The notes beneath the pieces are model-generated. The model made no database searches. It was not told the DNA's origin and saw only the letters and a list, made by a program, of their open reading frames with translations. From Roseateles saccharophilus (GTDB lineage Bacteria > Pseudomonadota > Gammaproteobacteria > Burkholderiales > Burkholderiaceae_C): a stretch of 64,000 bases of DNA. The DNA lies in contig NZ_SMBU01000007.1 of the NCBI RefSeq assembly GCF_004342485.1, positions 1-64,000 of the forward strand, read 5' to 3'. Position numbers and translations under genes: made by a program. Shown here in pieces: positions 1 to 8,196 of the stretch. Every line of letters begins with the position of its first letter. Position 1 is the first letter of the stretch.

Positions 1-95
1 CTCATGACCTCAACTTCTCGAACCGCCCGGTGCGGACCCGCATGCCGGGTGGTGTGGGAGGGGTTCGGCCGTCAATGGCCGGCCCCTATCCCGAT
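1..95 (+). mobile_element. 3' end of a group II intron (domains V and VI)
   Basis: Positions 22-53 fold as a domain V hairpin: arm 22-30 pairs with 45-53, an inner stem TGCG/CGCA (31-34 with 39-42) closes a GACC loop, and T43-G44 is a two-base bulge. Positions 56-92 fold as domain VI: GGG 56-58 pairs with CCC 90-92, GGGG 60-63 with CCCC 83-86, and CGGCC 66-70 with GGCCG 77-81. A88 is left as a bulged branch-point candidate seven bases before the expected 3' splice site after T95 (ending CCGAT). This order and spacing is the standard 3' end of bacterial group II introns. The ribozyme core and any reverse transcriptase/maturase gene must lie before the window. The intron ends about 40 bases before the next gene, so it may supply or interrupt that gene's leader. 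Confidence 0.85.
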
Positions 96-134
96 GACTG
101 TCAGGTTGAGCCGGGTGGCGGCGACTCAGTTCCC

Positions 135-866
135 ATGAAGCTGCTCCACCCTTTCCTGCTTTCTCTGCTCTCTCTGGCCCTGCCCGCCCTCGTGTCGGCC
201 CAGACCTGCCCCGGCGTCACCGTGCAGAGCGGCGCCGCCGTACCGCGAGTCGTCGAGCTCTACACCTCCGAGGGCTGCTCCTCCTGCCCGCCGGCCGACC
301 GCTGGCTGAGCTCGCTCAAGGGCCGGCCCGGCGTCATCGCCGCGGCCTTCCATGTCGACTACTGGAACGGCCTGGGCTGGCCGGACCGCTTCTCCAGCCC
401 GGCCTACACCGAGCGCCAGAAGCAGGGCGTGGGCGTCAACGGCTCGCGCTATGCCTACACGCCGCAGATCGTCGTCAACGGGCGCGACTGGCGCGGCGCC
501 AGTCTGCCGGCGCCGTCCAGCGAACCGGCCCGCGTGCGGCTGGCATGGACGCGCATGGCCAATGGCGAGCTGCACCTGAGCGCCGAGGCCCTCGCCGGCG
601 CACCGGCGCACATCCAGGTCTGGTGGGCGCGTGTGGAGGACGGCCACCAGAGTCGCGTCCGCGCTGGCGAGAACCGTGGCGAGACGCTGAACCATGACAG
701 CGTCGTGCGCGACTACGCGCGGCTGCCGGCCTGGGATGGCCGTGCGCCTGCGCAGTGGATGGTGCCCGTGAGCGCCGGTGAACCAGGCCATGCCAGCCGC
801 TGGATTGCCGTGGCGACCGATGCGCGGGACGGGGCGGTGCTGCAGGCGGTGGAGATGGGCTGCTGA
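135..866 (+). CDS. DUF1223 family exported thioredoxin-like protein
   Basis: A 243-residue protein. Residues 1-22 form a signal peptide (Lys, then a Leu-rich core ending ALVSAQ). After it come VVELYTSEGCSSCPPADRWL, which is the DUF1223 hallmark with a thioredoxin-like CSSC, and a YTPQIVVNGRDW segment. The reading frame is open upstream into the intron, but those residues are translated intron domains V/VI. The ATG at 135, which starts the signal peptide, is therefore the preferred start. The family is uncharacterised, and a periplasmic thiol-related role is only inferred. The following cupin gene is on the same strand 62 bases on. Confidence 0.8.
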   Translation: MKLLHPFLLSLLSLALPALVSAQTCPGVTVQSGAAVPRVVELYTSEGCSSCPPADRWLSSLKGRPGVIAAAFHVDYWNGLGWPDRFSSPAYTERQKQGVGVNGSRYAYTPQIVVNGRDWRGASLPAPSSEPARVRLAWTRMANGELHLSAEALAGAPAHIQVWWARVEDGHQSRVRAGENRGETLNHDSVVRDYARLPAWDGRAPAQWMVPVSAGEPGHASRWIAVATDARDGAVLQAVEMGC

Positions 867-928
867 GGGCGTTGATGCGTCCAGTCGCAGAATGGTTCTG
901 CGCGAAGCGCCCTGAAAGGAGAACCGCC

Positions 929-1399
929 ATGCGATCTAACGTCGTTGCGTCCAGCCTTGCCCTCGGTGCGGCCTTCATGGCCGGAATCCTGGTGTCGCCG
1001 CAATTGCGCCAGCTTGTCCCCGAAGCGCATGCCGAAGCCGCGCCACTGTCGCCGATGATGATCGACCTGACGGCGCTCAACCATGAAGCGCTGCCGAGTA
1101 CGGCCAGCCCGGAGCTGCGTGCGAAGACGCTGGTCGTCACCGACAACGCCACGGTCGGCATCCAGTCCGGCAACGTGCCTAAGCATATTCACAGGCACAG
1201 CGACGAAATCCAGTACATCGTCGAAGGCAGCGGCGCGATGTGGCTGGGCGGGGAGCGCAAGGACTTCAAGCCCGGCACCCTCATCATCATTCCGCGCGGC
1301 ACGCCGCACGCCGGCACCCTGGTCACGGCCGGCCCGGTCAAGGCCATCGTGATCAAGATCCCGCCGCAGGCCAAGGACGACATCGTCCTGGTCGACTGA
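929..1399 (+). CDS. exported cupin-domain protein
   Basis: A 156-residue protein with an N-terminal hydrophobic segment (residues 5-22) that could be a signal anchor. A single cupin_2 barrel follows, with the metal-binding pattern HIHRHSDEIQYIVEGSG and the second motif PRGTPHAG. The ATG at 929 is chosen because AAAGGA (915-920) lies at ribosome-binding distance. A TTG at 872 is possible but would put a charged leader before the hydrophobic segment. Substrate is unknown; small cupins of this type may bind a metal and isomerise or oxygenate small molecules. Confidence 0.75.
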   Translation: MRSNVVASSLALGAAFMAGILVSPQLRQLVPEAHAEAAPLSPMMIDLTALNHEALPSTASPELRAKTLVVTDNATVGIQSGNVPKHIHRHSDEIQYIVEGSGAMWLGGERKDFKPGTLIIIPRGTPHAGTLVTAGPVKAIVIKIPPQAKDDIVLVD

Positions 1400-1416
1400 T
1401 GGCCCTGCGGCCTCGG

Positions 1417-2046
1417 TCAGGCGATTCCCACCACCTTGTGCATCTGCACCGACAGCCGCCATTGCGGGTGCGTCATGCAGTAGTCCACCGCCGCCTGGGT
1501 GTGCTCGCGCTTGAGCACCGAGTCCATCGGCTGCAGGAAGAAGTGCTGGAAGTCCAGGTGGGCAAAGCGCTCCGGCTGTGCCAGCGGCTGCGGGTAGACG
1601 AGCTTCAACTCGTGTCCCGAGGTCAGCAGCAGCGGCGCGTCGGCCTTGGGGCTGACGCAGATCCAGTCCAGGCCCTTGGGCGCGGGCTGCGTGCCGTTGG
1701 TTTCGACGGCGACCTCGAAGCCGTGGGCGTGCAGCGCGTCGATCAGCGGTTCATCCAGCTGCAGCAGCGGCTCGCCGCCGGTGCAGACGACATACGGTTT
1801 TCCACCACCCGGCCAAGCCTTGGCGATCGTGTCGGCCAGCGCTTGCGCCGTCGCGAACTTGCCGCCGCCCTCGCCGTCGGTGCCGACGAAGTCCGTGTCG
1901 CAGAAATTGCAGACTGCGGTCGCGCGGTCCTGCTCGCGGCCGGTCCAGAGGTTGCAGCCGGCGAAGCGGCAGAACACGGCCGCGCGGCCGGCCTGGGCGC
2001 CCTCGCCCTGCAGCGTGTAGAACAGCTCTTTGACGGAATAGGTCAT
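1417..2046 (-). CDS. queE: 7-carboxy-7-deazaguanine synthase
   Basis: A 209-residue radical SAM enzyme that converts 6-carboxy-5,6,7,8-tetrahydropterin to 7-carboxy-7-deazaguanine in the queuosine/preQ0 pathway. The N-terminus YSVKELFYTLQGEGAQAGR is the typical substrate-binding start. The iron-sulfur cluster motif is CX14CX2C (C-NLW...V-CNFC) rather than the classical CX3CX2C; this longer spacing is known from Burkholderia-type QueE. CTGGEPLLQLD is the glycine-rich SAM motif. The start codon overlaps the stop of the upstream queD-like gene by four bases, so the two are translationally coupled. Confidence 0.95.
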   Translation of the reverse strand: MTYSVKELFYTLQGEGAQAGRAAVFCRFAGCNLWTGREQDRATAVCNFCDTDFVGTDGEGGGKFATAQALADTIAKAWPGGGKPYVVCTGGEPLLQLDEPLIDALHAHGFEVAVETNGTQPAPKGLDWICVSPKADAPLLLTSGHELKLVYPQPLAQPERFAHLDFQHFFLQPMDSVLKREHTQAAVDYCMTHPQWRLSVQMHKVVGIA

Positions 2047-3137
2047 ACGGGGATCAGTTCTTCGGAGTCGGCGCGGCTGACGATGGCGCCCGAGCCGCGC
2101 GTTTCGTACAGATCCACGCGGTCGATCTGCGGCAGCACGCCGCCGCCCTCGCGCAGCACCCAGGCGGCCAGGCTCGCCGCGTCGCCATCCGGCAAGTTGG
2201 CGATCTCGAACAGCGGGTGGTGGTCCAGCCGCTTGAAGATGGGGTTGAACAGGCGCTTCACGTCGCCGAAGTCCACGGTCCAGCCCATCACCTGGTCCAG
2301 CGGCGCGGCCAGGTGCAACCTCAATGTGAAGGTATGGCCGTGGATGCCGGCCAGCGGGTGGCCCGCGGGTGCGTGGCGCATGCGAACGGCGCTGTCCAGC
2401 GTCATCTCCTTCCAGATGCGGTAGCTCTGGCCGTTGAAGTTGGCGCCGCTGGAGCCGGTTTCGTAGACGGTCACCCAGCTCAGCTCGGGCAGCTCGGGCT
2501 TGAGCCTTTGCCACAACCAGGCCGAGATGTTCTCGCTGGTCGGGTTCTGCAGACCCGGGATGTCGTTCAGGCAGCGGTAGTTCAGCTCGAAATGCAGCGG
2601 CGCCCAGACCTCGTCGAGATGGTCGTAGTCGATGGACAGGTCGCGCTCGCCCAGGTCGGCGTTCGCATGCAGGATGACCTCGAAGCCATGGCCGTGCATG
2701 CGCCCGCATTGGTGGCCGGCGGGCACATGGGGCAGTTGGTGGGCGGCCTGGAAGCGGTAGCGGCGCCACACATGGGCGTGGCCGGCGCCATCGAGGTCGA
2801 CGCCGCTGTGCGGGGTGCTCTGCACGCCGACCTGAGCGATGCCGGGCACGGCCAGGCGGCTGCGCACCCAGCGCGCCAGGTTTTCGTCGGTGGGCTCGGC
2901 GAGGTGGTCGTTCAGCAGCGCGTGGTCCAGCGGGGCGACGGTGTCGGCCATGCGCGCACGCAGCGCCTCCACCTCGCCGCCGGGGAAGGCGGCCCAGCCG
3001 GCCGGCAGCGCCGAGCGGACAGTGGCGAAATAGCTGTGGCCATGCAGGCCATGGCTGCGGTGCGAGGCGGGCAGGGCAGGGATGCGGCAGGCCGACTCGA
3101 AGCCGGCTGAGGCACAGTGCAACACGGAAAGGGACAT
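2043..3137 (-). CDS. queD: 6-carboxytetrahydropterin synthase with three tandem PTPS-fold domains
   Basis: A 364-residue protein, three times the usual QueD length of about 120. Three PTPS-like units are visible at about residues 1-118, 122-245 and 250-352. Unit 2 has zinc ligands H133, H148 and H150, the catalytic Cys C144 and E226, but has N186-Y187 where QueD has Asp-His. Units 1 and 3 keep Asp-His (D71-H72 and D305-H306) but have S28 and L262 at the Cys position. Unit 3 keeps the zinc histidines H255, H266 and H268; unit 1 has C17 in place of the first. Since PTPS active sites are known to form between subunits, one polypeptide may act as a pseudo-trimer with one complete site. It feeds QueE, whose gene overlaps its end. 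The function is secure from the residues and neighbour; the architecture is unusual. Confidence 0.88.
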   Translation of the reverse strand: MSLSVLHCASAGFESACRIPALPASHRSHGLHGHSYFATVRSALPAGWAAFPGGEVEALRARMADTVAPLDHALLNDHLAEPTDENLARWVRSRLAVPGIAQVGVQSTPHSGVDLDGAGHAHVWRRYRFQAAHQLPHVPAGHQCGRMHGHGFEVILHANADLGERDLSIDYDHLDEVWAPLHFELNYRCLNDIPGLQNPTSENISAWLWQRLKPELPELSWVTVYETGSSGANFNGQSYRIWKEMTLDSAVRMRHAPAGHPLAGIHGHTFTLRLHLAAPLDQVMGWTVDFGDVKRLFNPIFKRLDHHPLFEIANLPDGDAASLAAWVLREGGGVLPQIDRVDLYETRGSGAIVSRADSEELIPV

Positions 3138-3170
3138 GGCCCGATTGTCCCCTCGGCCTTCGATACCCGC

Positions 3171-3201
3171 TTGACTTGAAGTGGGCTTGAGCTTCTAGGC
3201 T
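3171..3201 (+). promoter_or_regulatory. MerR-family-type promoter with 19-bp spacer
   Basis: The -35 TTGACT (3171-3176) and -10 TAGGCT (3196-3201) are separated by exactly 19 bases, the stretched spacing typical of promoters activated by MerR/SoxR-type regulators. An imperfect dyad (ACTTGAAG, TGGG, CTTGAGCT) fills the spacer, as expected for such an operator. The predicted transcript start falls at about 3208, next to the ATG at 3209, so the exporter mRNA may be almost leaderless. No MerR-family gene is in the window, so the regulator must be elsewhere. Confidence 0.6.
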
Positions 3202-3208
3202 CCCCAAA

Positions 3209-4552
3209 ATGTTGACCTCCATGCCCGCTTCCACGGCCGACACCGCCCTCTTCGCCCCCGGCCGTCGTGCCGCCTGCGCGGGCGCCGTCGCGCTGATCTC
3301 CATGCTGGCCTTCGAGTCCATCGCCGTGGCCACCGCGATGCCGGCCGTGGCCACCGCACTGGACGGCCTGCCGCTCTATGCGTTGGCTTTCGGCGCGACG
3401 CTGGCGACCTCGGTGCTGGGCATGACGGCCGCGGGCCAGCTCTGCGACAGGCGCGGCCCCTACAGCGCCGCGCTCGCCGGGCTGGCGTCCTTCCTGGCCG
3501 GCCTGCTGCTGGCGGGCTTTGCGCCGTCCATGCCCTGGCTGGTGCTGGGCCGCGGCCTGCAGGGGCTGGGTAGCGGCGTGCTGGGCGTGACGCTGTATGT
3601 CGGCGTCGGCCAGGTCGTGCCCCAGCAGCTGCATCCCAAGCTGTTCGCGATGTTTGCGGGCGCCTGGGTGGTGCCCGGCCTCGTCGGTCCGGCGCTGGCC
3701 TCCTTCCTCGTGCAGGCCGTGAGCTGGCGCGCGGTCTTCCTGGCCGTTGCGGCAGCCGTGCCGGTGGCGGCCGCGGCCATGCTGCCCTCGCTGCGGCGCG
3801 TGGGCACGGGCAGCGGCGAGGCGCTGCGCTGGGGCGCGATGCGCTGGGCCCTGCTCGCCAGCCTGGGCGTGCTGATGCTGCATGCGGCCAGCCAGCGTGC
3901 CGGCGCCGGCGCGGCCCTGCTGTTCGTCGCCGGCCTCGCCCTGGCCGGCCTCGCCGCGCGCCCGCTGCTGCCGGCCGGCGCGCTGCGCGCCGCACGCGGC
4001 CTGCCCTCGGTCATCCTGCTGCGCGGGCTGATCGCGGCCACCTTCGCCAGCGCCGAGGCCTTCCTGCCGCTGCTCGTGACCCGGCGCTTCGGCTGGAGCC
4101 TGACCGAGGCCGGCATCGCGCTCAGCGCGGGCGCCGTGACCTGGAGCATCGGCAGCGCACTGCAGGCCCGCGTGAGCCGGGCCGAGCAGCGCCGCCTGCT
4201 GCTGCCCGGCGGCTTCGGGCTGACGGCACTGGGCCTGCTCGTCGTCATCGCGCCGCTGCTCGCCGCCCTGCCCTCGGGCCTGGTGCTGGCGGGCTGGTCC
4301 ACCGTGGGCCTGGGCATCGGCCTGTCCTTCCCGATGTTGTCGGTGCTGCTGCTCAAGCTGTCGCCGCCGGAAAGCCAGGGCAGCAACACCTCGGCGCTGC
4401 AGCTCAGCGACGCGCTGACCAGCAGCGCCGCCCTGGCCGGCGCCGGCCTGTTGTTCGATCCCGCCACGGGCCAGGTCCTGCCGGTGTTGCTGATGGCGCT
4501 GGCGCTGGTGATCGTGGCGACCCTGGTCAGCCCAAGAGCGCAACGAGATTGA
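3209..4552 (+). CDS. MFS transporter, probable drug/H+ antiporter
   Basis: A 447-residue membrane protein of about 12-14 hydrophobic helices. The N-terminal half carries ATSVLGMTAAGQLCDRRGPYSA, a loop 2-3 MFS signature, and LGRGLQGLGSGVLGVTLYVGV, resembling motif C-like sequences of multidrug exporters. Start candidates are the ATG at 3209 and the ATG at 3221 (MPASTADTA); neither has a clear ribosome-binding site. It diverges from queD and is preceded by a 19-bp-spacer promoter, suggesting induction by a MerR-family sensor. The substrate is not readable from sequence. Confidence 0.82.
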   Translation: MLTSMPASTADTALFAPGRRAACAGAVALISMLAFESIAVATAMPAVATALDGLPLYALAFGATLATSVLGMTAAGQLCDRRGPYSAALAGLASFLAGLLLAGFAPSMPWLVLGRGLQGLGSGVLGVTLYVGVGQVVPQQLHPKLFAMFAGAWVVPGLVGPALASFLVQAVSWRAVFLAVAAAVPVAAAAMLPSLRRVGTGSGEALRWGAMRWALLASLGVLMLHAASQRAGAGAALLFVAGLALAGLAARPLLPAGALRAARGLPSVILLRGLIAATFASAEAFLPLLVTRRFGWSLTEAGIALSAGAVTWSIGSALQARVSRAEQRRLLLPGGFGLTALGLLVVIAPLLAALPSGLVLAGWSTVGLGIGLSFPMLSVLLLKLSPPESQGSNTSALQLSDALTSSAALAGAGLLFDPATGQVLPVLLMALALVIVATLVSPRAQRD

Positions 4553-4576
4553 AGCCCCCGGCTCAGCGGGTACGCT

Positions 4577-4660
4577 GGGCCGCCCCCCGAGGAGGCGGCG
4601 ATGCTTGCGGCGTTGAACCGCAAGCACATCGCCCACGCGGGCCGGCTTGGGGGGCGGCCC
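4577..4660. repeat. 84-bp nested palindromic intergenic element
   Basis: Outer arms 4577-4591 and 4646-4660 are complementary over 15 bases with one or two G-T pairs. Inside, GGCGATG (4597-4603) pairs with CATCGCC (4627-4633), and GCTTGCGG (4603-4610) pairs with CCGCAAGC (4618-4625) around a seven-base loop. It fills the gap between two convergent genes. The 20-base right end (4654-4673) recurs at 52864-52883, also between convergent genes. It looks like a REP/BIME-type repeat that may end transcription from both sides or mark an RNA end. Confidence 0.7.
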
Positions 4661-4697
4661 GGCGCTCGGCCCGGAATATCGCGGGAGGTGGACTGGC

Positions 4698-5429
4698 TCA
4701 GGCGCTGGCCGGCGGGCGCTGGTCGGTCGCGCGGCGGGCGCGGCGCGAGGCGGCCGAGCGCAGATGCGTCAGCGACTGCACGCGCTTGAGCAGTTCGCGG
4801 TCGCTCCAGGGCTTCTTGAAGATGCCGTAGACGCCCTCGATCTGGCCCACGCGGCCGTGCAGCTCGTCGTGGCCGGTGATGGCGATGACGGGCAGGTCCT
4901 CGGTCGCGAGGCTGCCGTGCACGTCGGCGATCAGCTCGAAGCCGTCCTTGTTGGGCATCTCCAGGTCGGTGATCAGCACGGCGATCTCGGGCTTTGCTTC
5001 CAGCTCGGCCAGGGCCTCGTTGCCGTCGTTGACCTGCAGCACGACGAAGCCGGCGCCTTCCAGCAGCCGCTTGAGCTTGGTGCGCACGACGGCCGAGTCG
5101 TCGGCCACCAGGATGGCGGGCGGACCCTCCGGGATGACCGGCGCGGGCTGCGGCGGCTGCATGGGCGACGGCGCCATGACGAAGGCGCTGGCCATGCTCG
5201 GGCCGGCATTGGGGTCGACCGGCAGCGGCGGCAGTTCGACGGGCGGCTGGGCCGCGCGCGGGGCCTGCGGTGGTACGGGTGGGCGCGGTGGCGGTGCGTA
5301 GTCGCGCGACGGCCGGTAGTCGTCACGCTTGAAGGCGGCGATGAGCACGATGATGGCCAGCGGCACTGCGATCAGCACCGGCATCAAGTACGCGCCCAAC
5401 AACTCCTGCAACTCCTGAAGCATCTCCAT
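4698..5429 (-). CDS. membrane-anchored response-regulator receiver protein
   Basis: A 243-residue protein. One transmembrane helix lies at about residues 13-34, followed by a basic, Pro-rich linker of about 70 residues. A complete receiver domain spans about 105-222, with the acidic pair in VADDSAVVR, the phosphorylatable Asp in ITDLEMPNKDGF, the conserved Thr in AITGH and Lys in FKKPW. There is no DNA-binding or enzyme output domain, so it may act as a phosphate sink, a localised adaptor or a partner of a chemotaxis-like kinase. It lies just downstream of the kinase gene on the same strand. Anchoring a receiver by an N-terminal helix is uncommon. Confidence 0.8.
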   Translation of the reverse strand: MEMLQELQELLGAYLMPVLIAVPLAIIVLIAAFKRDDYRPSRDYAPPPRPPVPPQAPRAAQPPVELPPLPVDPNAGPSMASAFVMAPSPMQPPQPAPVIPEGPPAILVADDSAVVRTKLKRLLEGAGFVVLQVNDGNEALAELEAKPEIAVLITDLEMPNKDGFELIADVHGSLATEDLPVIAITGHDELHGRVGQIEGVYGIFKKPWSDRELLKRVQSLTHLRSAASRRARRATDQRPPASA

Positions 5430-5527
5430 CCCCGACGTGCAAACGCGGGCAGCCTAACACCCGTCACCGGGCCGCACCACCGAGGAATGCCGGGGCGTGC
5501 CTGCAGTTGAGGCGCAGGCCGGACAGT

Positions 5528-6755
5528 TCAGAAGGTCAGTACGAAACAAGCCCCGCCACCCGGCCGCTTGGCGTGCCGCACCGTGCCTCCCAGGCCGTGC
5601 ACCAACTGGCGCACGACGGCCAGGCCCACGCCGCTGCCGCCTTCGCGGGTCGTGAAGAAGGGCGTGAAGATGCGCGCCTCCAGCCCCGGCGGCACGCCCG
5701 GGCCGTTGTCGGCCACCGTCAGCCGCAGCCGCGCGCCGCGGCTCAGGCGGGCCTCGATGCGCAGCGCCGGCGCCGGCCGCCCGGTGCAGGCCTGCAGTGC
5801 GTTCTGGGCGAGGTTGATGAGCACCTGTTCCAGCTGGCCGGCGTCGGTGCGCAGGGCCAGGCTGGCGGGCTCGACGTCGATGTCCACCGTGCCGCCCGCC
5901 GCGCCCCAGGCCGGCGCGACGAGGCGCTGCACGGCCTGCAGCAGCGGCAGCAGCGGCGTGTCGGCCAGCGTCGGCGCGGGCGGCTGGCTGACGCTGCGGT
6001 AGCGCTCGACGAAGCCCTGCAGATGGGCCGCGCGCCGCGCCAGCGCGGCCAGCGCCGCCTGCAGCTCCGCAGGCTCGCCGGCCTCCAGCAGGGCCGGCGC
6101 GCTGGCGGCCAGCGAGGCGATGGGCGTCAGCGAATTCATGATCTCGTGGGTCAGCACCTGCACCAGCTGGCGCCAGGCCACCAGGGTCTCGGTTTCCAGC
6201 TCCGACTCGATGGGCGCCAGCGCCGCGAGCCGCCAGGCCTGGCCCTGCACGGTCAGCGCCGACACGGCCAGCACGGCGCGCTCCTGGCCGTGCTCGGTGG
6301 GCAGCGTGACGATGCGCCGGCCCGGCCCGGCGTCCAGCAGCGCGAGCAGGCTGGCAGGCTCCACCGCGCGGCCCGGCGCGATCAGGCGGCGTGCCGCGGC
6401 GTTGAGGGGCAAGGGTGCCTGCCCGGCAACGAGGCGCCACAGCGCCAGCGGCGCGTGCTCCAGCGCGGCGTCCAGGTCGGGCCGCGGCGCGGGCAGCGGG
6501 TCGGGTGGCAGCGGTTCGCGCGGCCGGGCCAGGCGTGCCAAGGCTGTCCAGCCGAGGGCGGCCGAGGCCAGGGCCGCCAGCGCGCAGGCGACCAGGGCGC
6601 GCGGCGAACCCAGCGTGGCGACGCCGGCCGCGGCACTGGCCGCCAGCGCGACCGAGGCCAAAGCGACGCGGGTGCGGTCATGGCCGGCGGCATGCAGGCC
6701 GCCGGCCCTTCGACCGGCGTCAGACAAGCCGTCGCGGCTTGTCTTCGGTCCGGTC

Positions 6756-6766
<11 letters not shown>
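5528..6766 (-). CDS. sensor histidine kinase (NtrB/NtrY-like)
   Basis: A 412-residue kinase. Two closely spaced hydrophobic helices lie at about residues 35-78 with almost no external loop, followed by a PAS-like region (about 90-190). The H-box reads LTHEIMNSLTPI (about residue 205). The ATPase domain is complete: N-box LINLAQNALQA, G1 VADNGPGVP, F-box FFTTREGGSG and G2 GVGLAVV. The small external part suggests it senses a signal in or at the membrane, such as a membrane-active antibiotic. It overlaps the upstream regulator gene by 11 bases and is its obvious partner. The start is the only ATG; a later start is possible. Confidence 0.88.
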
Positions 6767-8051
<1,285 letters not shown>

Positions 8052-8097
8052 CAGAGGGCGCGACTCTAAGCGGCCGTTGTCCGCCCCGGCAAGGCGG

Positions 8098-8136
8098 TGT
8101 CCGGAAGCGGACAGTCCGGCTGTCCGCAAGTGGACA
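8098..8136. promoter_or_regulatory. tandem dyads, candidate enhancer sites for the NtrC-type regulator
   Basis: Two 16-bp dyads, TGTCCGGAAGCGGACA (8098-8113) and TGTCCGCAAGTGGACA (8121-8136), share the form TGTCCG-N4-(C/T)GGACA and are 23 bases apart centre to centre. A further half site TGTCCG lies at 8078-8083. They lie between the regulator start (8051) and the transporter, roughly 58-96 bases upstream of the predicted sigma-54 transcript start. This suits a NtrC-type enhancer and could also give autoregulation. Confidence 0.72.
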
Positions 8137-8167
8137 CTGGCCGCCGCGTCTCCCAGGGAGACGGGCA

Positions 8168-8183
8168 TGGCCCGGCTCTTGCA
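8168..8183 (+). promoter_or_regulatory. sigma-54 promoter (-24/-12)
   Basis: TGGCCCGGCTCTTGCA matches the sigma-54 consensus TGGCACG-N4-TTGCW in both invariant doublets, GG at 8169-8170 and GC at 8181-8182, with exact spacing. One consensus base differs (A to C). Transcription would start near 8194. The neighbouring regulator has the AAA+ domain and a GAFTGA-like loop needed to work with sigma-54, which raises confidence. The box overlaps the ATG at 8167, so that ATG would not be in the message. Confidence 0.68.
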
Positions 8184-8196
8184 CCAAGCCTGGCCC

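Noticed and set aside
4577-4660. Integron attC-like site
   Set aside because: The element has nested stems, but no RYYYAAC/GTTRRRY core pair at its ends and no integrase or cassette array nearby.
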